A stretch of 64,000 nucleotides of DNA. It comes from Glaciecola sp947496235. Its GTDB lineage: Bacteria > Pseudomonadota > Gammaproteobacteria > Enterobacterales > Alteromonadaceae. Position numbers and translations under genes: made by a program. The stretch is from assembly GCF_050306235.1 (NCBI RefSeq), contig NZ_JBLWFH010000003.1, positions 62,001 through 126,000 on the forward strand. Direction: 5' to 3'. Below are positions 17,061 to 26,083 of the stretch, piece after piece. Each line of letters starts with the position of its first letter. The stretch's first letter is position 1. The notes beneath the pieces are model-generated. The model saw only the letters and a list, made by a program, of their open reading frames with translations. It made no database searches and had not been told where the DNA came from.

Positions 17061-18560
17061 CTAATAACTGCTCATTTGTGACGTAAAGTGTTGCTTAATT
17101 GTGGCAATAATTTGCTGGGTTTGTTGCTCGTCTACCAAAGCTGAATCTTTCATCGGGAAATTAACCGCAACTATGGTAGAAAACCCTGGTTCACCTTGAA
17201 ATTTGTTCACTAGTTGCGCCAGTTTCACCTCTCTAAACGAGCTATATACTTTAGCATCAACCATGTACCAGTAGAAAATAGTCCGCTTTTCCGCCACTGA
17301 TGAACTAATCATATCTGCTCGAATGTTTTCACCTTCAGAAACAGCGCTATTGCTTTCTACTAGGGTCCATCTATCTTGAATATATAACCTATTCAATGAA
17401 GATACCAACTCTCCAGTAGCGTCATCATATACAGCGACAAAAACGGAAAATTCGACGTCACCAACTTTATAGTGCTTGAGTGATTGCTCAATAGCATGGT
17501 CAAACTGAGGCTCCCAACCGACCACGTTGAATGAGGAGTTGGTTTCAACAAAGGGCAAATCATGATTAATTTCAACGACTCTATCTTCACCGGTTGAATC
17601 CATATTCATCGATTGAATGGATGCGACTATCAAGAGCACTAAGATGCCAATGGTTACCCCTTTAGAAACAGAAACTTTTCCTCCAACATTTTTCTCGCTT
17701 GTTGGTTCAGTTTGAGAATCTTTATTAGTGGCAAGCTTTTTCGCTTCCATTTTTCTGATTAATTCACCAATGCAAAATAAACAAATCAGTACAAATGCAA
17801 AGAAGAACCAACCATATATTAAATGGTCCGCACCAACTGCGTGCTCCATGTTACTTAGATAACCTATTAAGATAATGCCGTACACCCGTAATGCATTTGC
17901 AATAATCGGGAATACGATCGATAGGATGACAAAAAATACACGTCTTTTAGTGGTTTTCAAATTCATATAGGCATAAAGATTGCCCAATACTATGGATGCA
18001 ATAAGGAAGCTAACGCCCGAACAGGCTTCCGCAACTAAAAACTTGCCTTGAGGAATTTCAATATATAAACCTGAACGGAATAATGGAATACCCGTCAGTT
18101 GCAGCAGCTCTACAGAGAGGTCCGCTGTAATTTCTTGCAAATATGGAATCAACTCTTCCCCTACGGGTACTGCAAATATGACAAAAATAAAGGGAAACTT
18201 CAGTTGCCAAGCGATTGCATTACCTAACAAACTCCAAGCCAGGGTAGGTAACATGGCAAATAAAGCGACATGTTGAAAAAGTTGAATTTCCGCTGCGCGA
18301 GACAACAAATAAAAGAGTATCTCTAAAACAAGAAAAATAAGGCCTATCTTCGAGGTTTGACTATGTTCCCATTTAATCTGATTCCGCCGCTCCCAAATCA
18401 AATAAATAGACGCAGGCAGCACAACCAAACAATGATTATAAATCTCGTTATTAATCCAAATATCGACAGCGTTAAATAGTGGTTGATAGACTAAGAATAA
18501 CCAGAAAGCTAATATAACTATGAATGCAAGTACTACATTCCTAACGCCAGAAATTGCCAC
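17061..18560 (-). CDS. xrtA: Exosortase A with C-terminal EpsI domain
   Basis: A 499-residue fusion. Residues 1-270 are the exosortase: about eight helices with the transpeptidase-like catalytic set Cys180 (AEACSG), Arg225 (ANALRV) and His246 (DHLIYGW). Exosortases cleave the C-terminal PEP-CTERM sorting signal of exported proteins at the inner membrane and probably attach the protein to a surface glycan. Residues about 300-499 form a periplasmic EpsI-type domain after a further helix, with WEPQF and NRLYIQDRWTLVES, a normal fusion partner in exosortase A. Neighbours are the complete associated polysaccharide set. No PEP-CTERM protein is encoded in this window, so its substrates lie elsewhere. 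Confidence 0.93.
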   Translation of the reverse strand: MAISGVRNVVLAFIVILAFWLFLVYQPLFNAVDIWINNEIYNHCLVVLPASIYLIWERRNQIKWEHSQTSKIGLIFLVLEILFYLLSRAAEIQLFQHVALFAMLPTLAWSLLGNAIAWQLKFPFIFVIFAVPVGEELIPYLQEITADLSVELLQLTGIPLFRSGLYIEIPQGKFLVAEACSGVSFLIASIVLGNLYAYMNLKTTKRRVFFVILSIVFPIIANALRVYGIILIGYLSNMEHAVGADHLIYGWFFFAFVLICLFCIGELIRKMEAKKLATNKDSQTEPTSEKNVGGKVSVSKGVTIGILVLLIVASIQSMNMDSTGEDRVVEINHDLPFVETNSSFNVVGWEPQFDHAIEQSLKHYKVGDVEFSVFVAVYDDATGELVSSLNRLYIQDRWTLVESNSAVSEGENIRADMISSSVAEKRTIFYWYMVDAKVYSSFREVKLAQLVNKFQGEPGFSTIVAVNFPMKDSALVDEQQTQQIIATIKQHFTSQMSSY

Positions 18561-18572
18561 TTAAAAATCCTT

Positions 18573-19427
18573 TTATAGTAGATTTGAATACACATTTTTC
18601 ATGGATGAAAAACGGTAATCCAACATAAGTTTTTCTAGTTTCTTTTCCATGGATGCTAAATTAATGTAATGCCGTAACTTTGATTTAAATGGCGCATTAC
18701 TAATCCTTGGCTGTTTAGCATCTATTTCCCACGGATGAAAGTAAAAATTGTAAGGTTGGTCTGTTTCTTTTAAATAAGCTTCAATTCGTTTTTTAGATAA
18801 CCAATAAGGGAAAAGTCGGAAAAAACCACCTCCGCCAATGCCTTTATTTTCACCACCAGCAAGAATTGTTGGAATTGGTATCTCAATGATCCCTTCTTCT
18901 CGTTTGTGAGCAAACCTAGGCCAGTCAGGCACACCATAAAGGTCATGTTGTATTGGATAAGTGCTGGAACTGTACTCAAAGCCTAAATCGACCAACAAGC
19001 TGTAGATATACTGATTGCTATCATTGATACTAAAACTAGGCGCTCTATAGCCAATCACTTTCTCACCGCTGATTTGCTCTAACAAATCCTTACTCTCAGT
19101 AATATCCTGAATGACTTCTTTTTCCTGCATAGCAGTATTTCTGCGATGGTTGAATCCATGGCTTGATAGTTCATGGCCTTCTGCAACTATTCGTTTTATG
19201 AGTTCAGGGCAACGCTTAGCCACCCAACCTAAGGTAAAAAATGTGGCTTTAACATCGTGCTTGTTAAACAGATCGATCAATCTATTGGTATTGAGCTCAA
19301 CTCTAAGAGCAAGACTATCCCAATCCGCCGGGGAAATTACAGATTCGAATGCTGACACGTGAAAATAATCTTCTACATCTACTGTCATCGCATGTATGGC
19401 ATTTTTGTTTTGGTTGATATCACTCAT
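18573..19427 (-). CDS. Exosortase A-associated polysaccharide deacetylase
   Basis: A 284-residue NodB-fold deacetylase. The metal and catalytic residues are visible: Asp17 and Asp20 in TVDVEDYFHV, His90 and His94 in SSHGFNH, GYRAPSFSI, and a C-terminal HPWEID. The DVEDYFHVSAF opening is characteristic of the deacetylase subfamily of PEP-CTERM loci. It removes N-acetyl groups from the nascent polysaccharide or its lipid-linked precursor. No signal peptide is seen, so a cytoplasmic site or a non-classical location is likely. It lies between the initiating sugar transferase and exosortase genes in one minus-strand operon with gaps of 8-12 bases. Confidence 0.92.
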   Translation of the reverse strand: MSDINQNKNAIHAMTVDVEDYFHVSAFESVISPADWDSLALRVELNTNRLIDLFNKHDVKATFFTLGWVAKRCPELIKRIVAEGHELSSHGFNHRRNTAMQEKEVIQDITESKDLLEQISGEKVIGYRAPSFSINDSNQYIYSLLVDLGFEYSSSTYPIQHDLYGVPDWPRFAHKREEGIIEIPIPTILAGGENKGIGGGGFFRLFPYWLSKKRIEAYLKETDQPYNFYFHPWEIDAKQPRISNAPFKSKLRHYINLASMEKKLEKLMLDYRFSSMKNVYSNLL

Positions 19428-19435
19428 GTTCGCTA

Positions 19436-20845
19436 TTACCGCCCTTTACCGAACAGAACTATTTCCATTGTTCTAATGAGAATCAATAAATCCAACAACA
19501 AACTTTGATGTTTTACGTAGTAGAGATCGAACTTCAACTTTTCTAGAGAATCGTTGACACTAGCACCGTAAGGATAATTAAGTTGCGCCCATCCGGCTAA
19601 GCCCGGCTTAACATTGTGTCGCTGAGCATAATATGGGACTTCTTTAATTAACTGCTCTACAAATTGAGGACGCTCAGGACGGGGACCAATAAAGGACATG
19701 TCGCCTCTTAGAACATTAAGTAATTGTGGCAGTTCGTCAATGCGGTATTTGCGGATAAAGCCACCAATGGAGGTAACTCTTGAATCGTTTTTAGACGCCC
19801 ATTTAGCACCGTCTTTTTCCGCATCTGGACGCATACTTCTGAATTTTAAAATATTAAACGTAGCGCCATTCAATCCTACTCTTTCTTGTTTGTATAAAAT
19901 AGGCGCTTTCGTGCGATATCCGTCATCGATATAAATGATCAATGCGGTAATTAGCATAATTGGCCAGGTAACCAAGAGAATCAAAATCGCCAGGGTTACA
20001 TTGATCCAATAATCGACAATTTCACGGAAGTAGTTTTGTGATTGAAAACCATTACTATAGATAACCCAGCTTGGATACATTAGATCCACTACTATTTGAC
20101 CCGTTTCTCGTTCCATAAAATCGAGCAAGTCGGTAACCATTGTACCTTTCAACCTTGCATCAAAAAGGGTTGCAGTGGGCATTGTGCCTCTTCGCTGATC
20201 ACAGGCAATTACAATTTCTGCGATTTGATTGTTAGTGATAAATTCTTGAAACTCTTCTTCTAAATTGATTTCAATAATATTTTCATTTTTAACACCATTA
20301 TCTCTATCATCACCATTGACCGGAATAAAACCAACTAATTCAAATCCCGCGCGGTCCACGTCTCGACGCATGCGTCGCTCAATGACGGAAGCTCTGACCC
20401 CAGCTCCCATAATAACAATTCGAGGTTTGCTATAAAAAATATCCAGAGAATAGATGTAATAGCGAAAAATAACCAAAGCCAAGATGATCATTGGCACTGT
20501 TGTTGGCGCATATAAAGGATGTGCAGCAAATTGTTGGAAAAGTACGCCAGTGACTATAGCGTTGACGAAAAATGAAAGTATAGCACTTACGAAAATACGT
20601 CGAATAATCCCCCGGAAAGACTCTCTTAATTTAGATTCATACAATCCGACTGATAAATTTACAATTACGACCGATATAGTAAATACCAAGATATTAACAA
20701 AGGTAACTAAATTGTTTACGTTTTGCACTATATCAAGCCATTTAAGGCTTAAAGCGGCAAAATAACAAACATAACCAATAATTAGTGCTTCGAAAATTAC
20801 TAGTTTGTATGAACGTCTATTTGGGGTCTGCTTTGTTTTAGCCAT
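19436..20845 (-). CDS. Initiating polyprenyl-phosphate sugar phosphotransferase (EpsB type)
   Basis: A 469-residue WbaP-like enzyme that starts repeat-unit synthesis by moving a sugar phosphate to undecaprenyl phosphate. Four N-terminal helices (residues 10-125) lead into a nucleotide-binding-like region (IVIMGAGVRASVIERRM), a fifth helix near 280, and the C-terminal bacterial sugar transferase domain with LYKQERVGLNGATF, ILKFRSMRPDAE, RKYRIDELPQLLNVLRGDMSFIGPRPERPQF. This subfamily is a standard member of PEP-CTERM loci. It is the first gene of the minus-strand xrtA operon and faces the export genes across a divergent promoter region. Confidence 0.92.
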   Translation of the reverse strand: MAKTKQTPNRRSYKLVIFEALIIGYVCYFAALSLKWLDIVQNVNNLVTFVNILVFTISVVIVNLSVGLYESKLRESFRGIIRRIFVSAILSFFVNAIVTGVLFQQFAAHPLYAPTTVPMIILALVIFRYYIYSLDIFYSKPRIVIMGAGVRASVIERRMRRDVDRAGFELVGFIPVNGDDRDNGVKNENIIEINLEEEFQEFITNNQIAEIVIACDQRRGTMPTATLFDARLKGTMVTDLLDFMERETGQIVVDLMYPSWVIYSNGFQSQNYFREIVDYWINVTLAILILLVTWPIMLITALIIYIDDGYRTKAPILYKQERVGLNGATFNILKFRSMRPDAEKDGAKWASKNDSRVTSIGGFIRKYRIDELPQLLNVLRGDMSFIGPRPERPQFVEQLIKEVPYYAQRHNVKPGLAGWAQLNYPYGASVNDSLEKLKFDLYYVKHQSLLLDLLILIRTMEIVLFGKGR

Positions 20846-20888
20846 GAAAATACAATATTCCCTTCATATAGAGCTTTTACACTCTTAT

Positions 20889-20906
20889 TTTCGATAAGTA
20901 TCGAAA
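20889..20906. promoter_or_regulatory. 18-bp palindrome in divergent xrtA promoter region
   Basis: TTTCGATA and TATCGAAA are perfect 8-base arms around a two-base centre. The site lies 43 bases upstream of the sugar transferase start (minus strand) and 158 bases upstream of the export lipoprotein start (plus strand), where it could control both halves of the core locus. No T-run follows. The regulator is unknown. Confidence 0.5.
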
Positions 20907-21064
20907 GTTGTAAGCATTATAAAGATTTATATCGGTTGGTAAACATAAGAATTTAGCAGGAATTAGTGAAAATGATTCAACAATGGTACATAATCCTGCA
21001 TTGTGCTATTTTAACGTCAATGCTTAGCTTAAGCTTTGTAAAAGTTCGTATTAAGGAAAATATA

Positions 21065-21697
21065 ATGGAACGCTTAAATGCATTTTTTTCAGTCTTAGTT
21101 GTAGCAGTGCTTAGTGTCCTATTGAACGGATGCGCCACCTCTGAACTCCCTAGCGCTATGTCAAGAGCGTCTTTGACTACAGATGTAAATGACTACCAGT
21201 ACCTCATCGGTCCTGGCGACCAGCTTTCCATATTTGTCTGGCGTAACCCAGAAATTTCGGGAAGTTTTGTGGTTCGACCTGATGGCAAAGTGACAACATC
21301 CTTAGTAGAAGATATCGAAGTGGCTGGAAGAACTCCCACCATGTTAGCTCGTGAGTTGGAAGAACAATTGTCGGTATATATCAATAACCCAAGAGTGACA
21401 GTCTCAGTTACCAAATTTGATGGTCCTTACAGCGAGCAAGTTAGAGTTATTGGTGAAGCAACAAATCCCAAAGCTATTAATTACACTCAACATATGACCT
21501 TACTCGACCTTATGATTTCCGTGGGCGGGCTCACAGAATTTGCCAATGGCAACAATGCGAAATTAATTAGAGTCGTTGACGGTCGACAAATTACTTACAG
21601 TATTTTCATTGAAGATTTAATAAAAGATGGCGATATAACTAAGAACGTTGATATGTTGCCAGGAGATGTCGTTATTATTCCTGAAGCATGGTTTTAA
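21065..21697 (+). CDS. Polysaccharide export lipoprotein, XrtA type (Wza/EpsE-like)
   Basis: A 210-residue outer-membrane lipoprotein. It has a signal peptide ending in the lipobox LLNGC (Cys23), then the polysaccharide biosynthesis/export domain with YLIGPGDQLSIFVWRNPEISG and VRPDGKVTTSLVEDIEV, and a SLBB-type region with VIGEATNPKAINY. It forms the outer-membrane or periplasmic channel part of the polysaccharide secretion machine. I start it at the ATG at 21065, which has AAGGA eight bases upstream and yields a clean lipoprotein signal; an in-frame GTG at 20966 would add 33 residues that ruin it. It begins the four-gene plus-strand export operon. Confidence 0.92.
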   Translation: MERLNAFFSVLVVAVLSVLLNGCATSELPSAMSRASLTTDVNDYQYLIGPGDQLSIFVWRNPEISGSFVVRPDGKVTTSLVEDIEVAGRTPTMLARELEEQLSVYINNPRVTVSVTKFDGPYSEQVRVIGEATNPKAINYTQHMTLLDLMISVGGLTEFANGNNAKLIRVVDGRQITYSIFIEDLIKDGDITKNVDMLPGDVVIIPEAWF

Positions 21698-21712
21698 TTA
21701 GTAGTAACGAAT

Positions 21713-23290
21713 ATGCAAGAATTACAACAAACAATCCAAATGATCCTCGATTATGTGCGAGGCATTTGGATAAAAAAACGCTACCTCATTATTTGTTCAT
21801 GGCTTATATGCCCAATCGGATTCGCCTACGTTGCGTCGCTACCAGATGTTTACAGATCTGAGGCACAAGTATATGTAGATACAAGGTCTATGTTGGCGCC
21901 AATATTGTCAGGCATTTCTATTTACCAAAATCCCGAGCAAGAAGTACAAATAATGGCGAAAACGCTTAAAAGCCGCGCCAATATTGAAGAAATCGCTAGG
22001 GAGTCAGATCTAGATATTACGGTATCTACAGACGCTGATTATGAAAAACTTATTCAACAGCTAACCAATGGAATTATCCTTGGAAATACTGGCAGAGAAA
22101 ATATCTTTACTATTTCGTACGAACATCAACGTCCTGAAATGGCGCGCACAGTGGTTCAAGAGACTTTGGATATTTTTGTTGAAGGATCTTTAGGGAATAA
22201 TAGAAAAGATACTAACAGTGCTTCACGCTTTTTAGATGAGCAGATCGCTGAATATGAATCTCGATTATCAGAAGCGGAACAGCAAAAAGCAGACTTTCAA
22301 CGAAAGCATGCAGACATTCTTCCGCTCCAAGGAACCTTTCACAGTAATTTAGCCAATGCAAAGGAAGAGTTATCCGGTATTAGACTTCAAATTAAAGAAA
22401 GTGAACAGCAAGTAAATGCATTAAAAGCCCGCCTTTCTGGTAAACAACGACAAACCGACAGTTTTTCCGTTAGAGGCAGTGGTGAAGCTCCTACCATTAC
22501 TACGCGTTTTGACGATCGAATCTTGGCTTTAGAAGCTAAATTAGATGATTTAAAACTCAGATTCACCGACAAGCACCCTGACGTGATCGAAACCCAAACG
22601 CTGCTTGACAGCTTAGTGGAATCACGAGAAGAAGAGATTCAAGCTTATCTCAACAGCGAACCTGATGATGATGCTTCACCAGTGTTAAATCAATTAAACC
22701 AAGAAATAACACTTGAAATCAGTAAGTTAGAAGGTCAAATTGCGTCTTTACGAGTGCGTGAAACCAGCTTTAAAGAGAAAATCGAAGATCTTCAAAACAA
22801 AATTGATCTTGTGCCACAAATTGAAGCTGAAGGTATTTCTAAGAACCGTGAATATGACATCGTAAAACAAAAATACGAAGAATTATTAGCCAGAAAAGAA
22901 GCGGCTGATATCACAGAGCGTGCTTCAGTTTCCTCTGAAGATCTTCAATTTAGAATAATAAAGCCACCTTTGGTACCTAATGAGCCAACAGGTCCTAATC
23001 GTCTGTTTAATTACACAGCTGTACTGATACTAGGATTTGGTTCTGGCATTGCATTGGCGTTTGTGATTTCTCAGTTAAACCCAATTTTAGTGCGAGGACT
23101 ACAACTTACGACTATCACTGGATTTCCTGTATTAGGCGCTGTTACCCATATTCATGTGGATAGCATAAAACGAAAAAATAGACTCCGGATGTTAGTGTTT
23201 ATAGTCTCTTCAGGCACGATAATTTTTATGTACGGGGTTTTGGTCGCTGCAGACCTTATGAATGTTAATTTATTAAGCAAGGTCCTCTAA
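21713..23290 (+). CDS. XrtA-associated chain length determinant (Wzz/GumC-like)
   Basis: A 525-residue inner-membrane polysaccharide copolymerase. An N-terminal Wzz domain follows a first helix (residues about 22-42, CSWLICPIGFAYVASLP) with the periplasmic pattern YRSEAQVYVDTRSMLAPIL; residues 170-400 are mostly coiled coil; a PxxP-like stretch RIIKPPLVPNEPTGPNR precedes a helix near 440, and a last helix ends the protein. It sets polymer length and couples with the tyrosine kinase next door, whose start overlaps its last base. It matches the chain-length protein of PEP-CTERM loci. Confidence 0.92.
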   Translation: MQELQQTIQMILDYVRGIWIKKRYLIICSWLICPIGFAYVASLPDVYRSEAQVYVDTRSMLAPILSGISIYQNPEQEVQIMAKTLKSRANIEEIARESDLDITVSTDADYEKLIQQLTNGIILGNTGRENIFTISYEHQRPEMARTVVQETLDIFVEGSLGNNRKDTNSASRFLDEQIAEYESRLSEAEQQKADFQRKHADILPLQGTFHSNLANAKEELSGIRLQIKESEQQVNALKARLSGKQRQTDSFSVRGSGEAPTITTRFDDRILALEAKLDDLKLRFTDKHPDVIETQTLLDSLVESREEEIQAYLNSEPDDDASPVLNQLNQEITLEISKLEGQIASLRVRETSFKEKIEDLQNKIDLVPQIEAEGISKNREYDIVKQKYEELLARKEAADITERASVSSEDLQFRIIKPPLVPNEPTGPNRLFNYTAVLILGFGSGIALAFVISQLNPILVRGLQLTTITGFPVLGAVTHIHVDSIKRKNRLRMLVFIVSSGTIIFMYGVLVAADLMNVNLLSKVL

Positions 23291-24336
23291 TGAAAAGTAC
23301 AATTGAAAAAGCTTTACAAATGCAAAAAGCAGCGAAAGCTAAGCAGACTGATGAATTAGAAAATCAAAAAGAGAATGACCAGCTTGATACTGCCAGTAGT
23401 GATGATAAAGACACGAGTTCGGCGCTAGAATCGTCTAAAGAAGTAAGCACATCCAGCGAAGCGCCAACAGAAATCGAAAAACCTCAAGAAGCTGACAGTA
23501 AAAGCGCTTCTGATGTCGAACTATCAACCGCAGCGTCAGAAACACGTTCAAAAGTTGATAATGAAAATTCCATAGAAGCACCATCTCCGGTAGATAATTT
23601 CTACGAAATTGATCTTGCTCGTCTTGAATCACTTGGGTTCGTAACCACAACTGATGCCAGACGACGCATTAACGAAGAATATCGTGAAATAAAACGTAAG
23701 CTATTACTTAATGCTTTTGGTCCTTTGTCAAAAACAATGCCGAATAGCAATATAATAATGGTGACCAGTGCACGACCTTCTGAAGGTAAAACCTTCACAG
23801 CGGTGAATTTAGCTTTGAGTATTGCCGCTGAACAAGATAAAACCGTGCTTCTGGTGGACGCTGATGTGTTAAAACCAAACGTGCTTAGAACCTTAGGGCT
23901 TGAGGCCAAGAAAGGTTTAATGGACTACTTATTAGAAGATGAGCCTTTAAGCAAGTTTATTTATCGTACCAATGTCGATAAGCTCCGCCTGATTCCAGCG
24001 GGTAGTTCTCATCACTTATCCACAGAGTTATTAGCCAGTGATGCCATGCACGCGACTGTTAACGAATTTTCAACTCGATATCCTGACCGAATCGTTATTA
24101 TTGATACGCCACCTATTATTGGTATTAACGAATCTGCAATTTTAGCAAGTTTTGCTGGTCAAGCGGTAGTAGTAGCTGAAGAAGGCCGGTCTAAGCTTTC
24201 AGATATACAAAATGCTGTTGAAAGGTTAAATCCTGAAATGGCGGTTGGCTTTGTGATGAATAAGTCCATCAGTACCTCTGATTCAGCAGGTTATTATGGT
24301 TATTATTACTACGGTCACGAACCAGAAAAGGAATAG
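23290..24336 (+). CDS. XrtA-associated tyrosine autokinase (BY-kinase)
   Basis: A 348-residue cytoplasmic BY-kinase. After an acidic, Ser/Glu-rich N-terminal 110 residues it shows Walker A in TSARPSEGKTFTAVNLA, the A' motif LLVDADVLKPN and Walker B IVIIDTPPI. The C-terminus is a tyrosine cluster (GYYGYYYYG), the autophosphorylation tail. Phosphorylation cycling of such tails with the Wzz partner drives polymer export. It directly follows the chain-length gene with a one-base overlap. The long low-complexity N-terminus probably binds the inner-membrane partner; that is inferred. Confidence 0.93.
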   Translation: MKSTIEKALQMQKAAKAKQTDELENQKENDQLDTASSDDKDTSSALESSKEVSTSSEAPTEIEKPQEADSKSASDVELSTAASETRSKVDNENSIEAPSPVDNFYEIDLARLESLGFVTTTDARRRINEEYREIKRKLLLNAFGPLSKTMPNSNIIMVTSARPSEGKTFTAVNLALSIAAEQDKTVLLVDADVLKPNVLRTLGLEAKKGLMDYLLEDEPLSKFIYRTNVDKLRLIPAGSSHHLSTELLASDAMHATVNEFSTRYPDRIVIIDTPPIIGINESAILASFAGQAVVVAEEGRSKLSDIQNAVERLNPEMAVGFVMNKSISTSDSAGYYGYYYYGHEPEKE

Positions 24337-24348
24337 TAGAAAATAGCA

Positions 24349-26040
24349 ATGGAAGCTCGAATAAAGTCAATACCACTTTCGATTACTGCAACTTTGCTCA
24401 TGCTCTGTTTCGCTGAAACAACAGACGCAAAAGTGACTCTGCGTTCAGATATAGAGGCGAAGTATGTCCACCAAGATATCGAAGTAATTGATGAAAATCG
24501 TGATATTGATTCGAATAATTTAGTCTTGACGCCAAGAATTTATTCACAATACGAGGCTAAGTTACTTCGAGCTGTAATTTCTGCAGAGCACAATCACGTG
24601 AGGCGCTCTCTAGACGACGAGAACGTCACTAATAATTACACTACTTTTAATAGTCTTTTACGTTTAAATATTGTGCCAGACCTCATGTACGCCCAAGCTG
24701 GTTGGCAACAAAATTATCGAAATCCGTTTGAAAACTCCTTCATCTTTGAAGACTTTCTAGTGGACGCGCAAAACCTTGCGAAGTTGACTACAAAAAGTGC
24801 TGAAGTTGGATTTGACCTACCTAATCGAAAATTATTCGGTCTTAGTTCGCAAATAGGTTACCGAAAATTAACCACTGACTATGAGCAAGAAATTAGTTCC
24901 TCATTAAATCTCGATAGTGAGACCTATGATATTGGGTTAGATTTAACAAGTGGCGACGACATATTACCTGTCACCTACAGAATCCAAGGTTCTATAAGAG
25001 AAACCAAACGTTCCGGTAGCAGTGATTTCGAGTCATCAATGGTCAATGCGGAGTTGAATATTCCCACCATTAGTAATAGCCTCTTGTTCTCCATACTAGG
25101 CACCTATGAAAATAATGACATTGGCAGTGCCAATGTAAGTGCTTTACAACTTCAAGAGTACTACTCATATGGCCTAGGCGTTACTTGGCGTCCTAGTCGT
25201 GATAGAAGCATTCGGGTGGCATTGAATAAGTCCTTTAGAGACACCGAGGATTTAGACATTGATGGCGACTTCGATGACGACGATACATTTATCAGCGCTA
25301 ACATCAGATGGCGCTTCACCTCGCGAACGAGTCTCGAAGCCAATGTGAGTAAACGATTCTACGGTGATTCTAGCAATATCTCATTTTCCCATAACACTCG
25401 ACACTGGCGAAACAGGTTTAGTTATCAGGAAGTAGTGACAACAAATGCTCAAATTATTGATAATTCAGAACTTTTACTCTTCAATTGTCCGGATGGTGAC
25501 ACTAATATTGAAAATTGTGAGTTGTTAGATACTCCCAATGTACCAAACAATGGTCTCGACGATATTAATTTAGTGCCCTTTGTAGACTCTCGCTTCCAGC
25601 TAAATAACAATGCAATTATTTTAAAGACAGCACAGTACACCACCGGCATTCAACGCCGTCGAACAAATGTTTCGTTAAACTTAAGCAGAACGAAAAATGA
25701 AGATCTTGAAAGCGATTTAAATACAACCTCAGACTCAGCACAATTGACTGCATCGTTTAGAGTGGTAAGTCGAACCACATTAGAGCTTAACGCTAGATAC
25801 ACCAACTATGATCGAGTACAAGATGGAGAAGACCAGTCTTCAATAGTGAAAGAGTTTGGGGTGAGCTTCGAACGACGATTTAGAACGCGTTTATTTGCAT
25901 CTATTGGTTACAAATACCTTGACCGCCAAGGCGATGCTACCAATGCTGGAATCGGTGGTAATTTCATAGGCTTAGAAGGGCCTTTGACTGACAACCGCAT
26001 ATCCTTAAGTATTCGTTACGAATTTTCGAATAAACAATAA
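24349..26040 (+). CDS. XrtA-associated outer-membrane beta-barrel protein
   Basis: A 563-residue exported protein with a signal peptide ending near ETTDA-K (residue 27). The rest is alternating polar and hydrophobic short strands rich in Tyr, Arg, Asn and Ser, with repeated antiparallel hairpin patterns and a terminal RISLSIRYEFSNKQ, as expected of a large beta barrel. A TIGRFAM-type family of uncharacterised PEP-CTERM-associated proteins has this position and build. It may be the outer-membrane secretin-like pore for the polysaccharide. It is the last gene of the plus-strand export operon and is followed by a strong terminator. Confidence 0.87.
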   Translation: MEARIKSIPLSITATLLMLCFAETTDAKVTLRSDIEAKYVHQDIEVIDENRDIDSNNLVLTPRIYSQYEAKLLRAVISAEHNHVRRSLDDENVTNNYTTFNSLLRLNIVPDLMYAQAGWQQNYRNPFENSFIFEDFLVDAQNLAKLTTKSAEVGFDLPNRKLFGLSSQIGYRKLTTDYEQEISSSLNLDSETYDIGLDLTSGDDILPVTYRIQGSIRETKRSGSSDFESSMVNAELNIPTISNSLLFSILGTYENNDIGSANVSALQLQEYYSYGLGVTWRPSRDRSIRVALNKSFRDTEDLDIDGDFDDDDTFISANIRWRFTSRTSLEANVSKRFYGDSSNISFSHNTRHWRNRFSYQEVVTTNAQIIDNSELLLFNCPDGDTNIENCELLDTPNVPNNGLDDINLVPFVDSRFQLNNNAIILKTAQYTTGIQRRRTNVSLNLSRTKNEDLESDLNTTSDSAQLTASFRVVSRTTLELNARYTNYDRVQDGEDQSSIVKEFGVSFERRFRTRLFASIGYKYLDRQGDATNAGIGGNFIGLEGPLTDNRISLSIRYEFSNKQ

Positions 26041-26054
26041 TTTCTACTGTCTTC

Positions 26055-26082
26055 AAAAAAGCCCTCAATATGAGGGCTTTTG
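26055..26082. terminator. Bidirectional rho-independent terminator
   Basis: AAAAGCCCTC, loop AATA, then GAGGGCTTTT form a strong GC stem flanked by A and T runs, so it can stop transcription from both the plus-strand barrel gene and the minus-strand ATPase gene. Confidence 0.9.
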
Positions 26083-26083
26083 T

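Noticed and set aside
23601..23909. 102-residue frame opposite the tyrosine kinase gene
   Set aside because: It lies wholly inside a strongly supported coding gene, has no domain and no plausible start signal. It is a shadow frame, as are the other frames nested opposite or within long genes.
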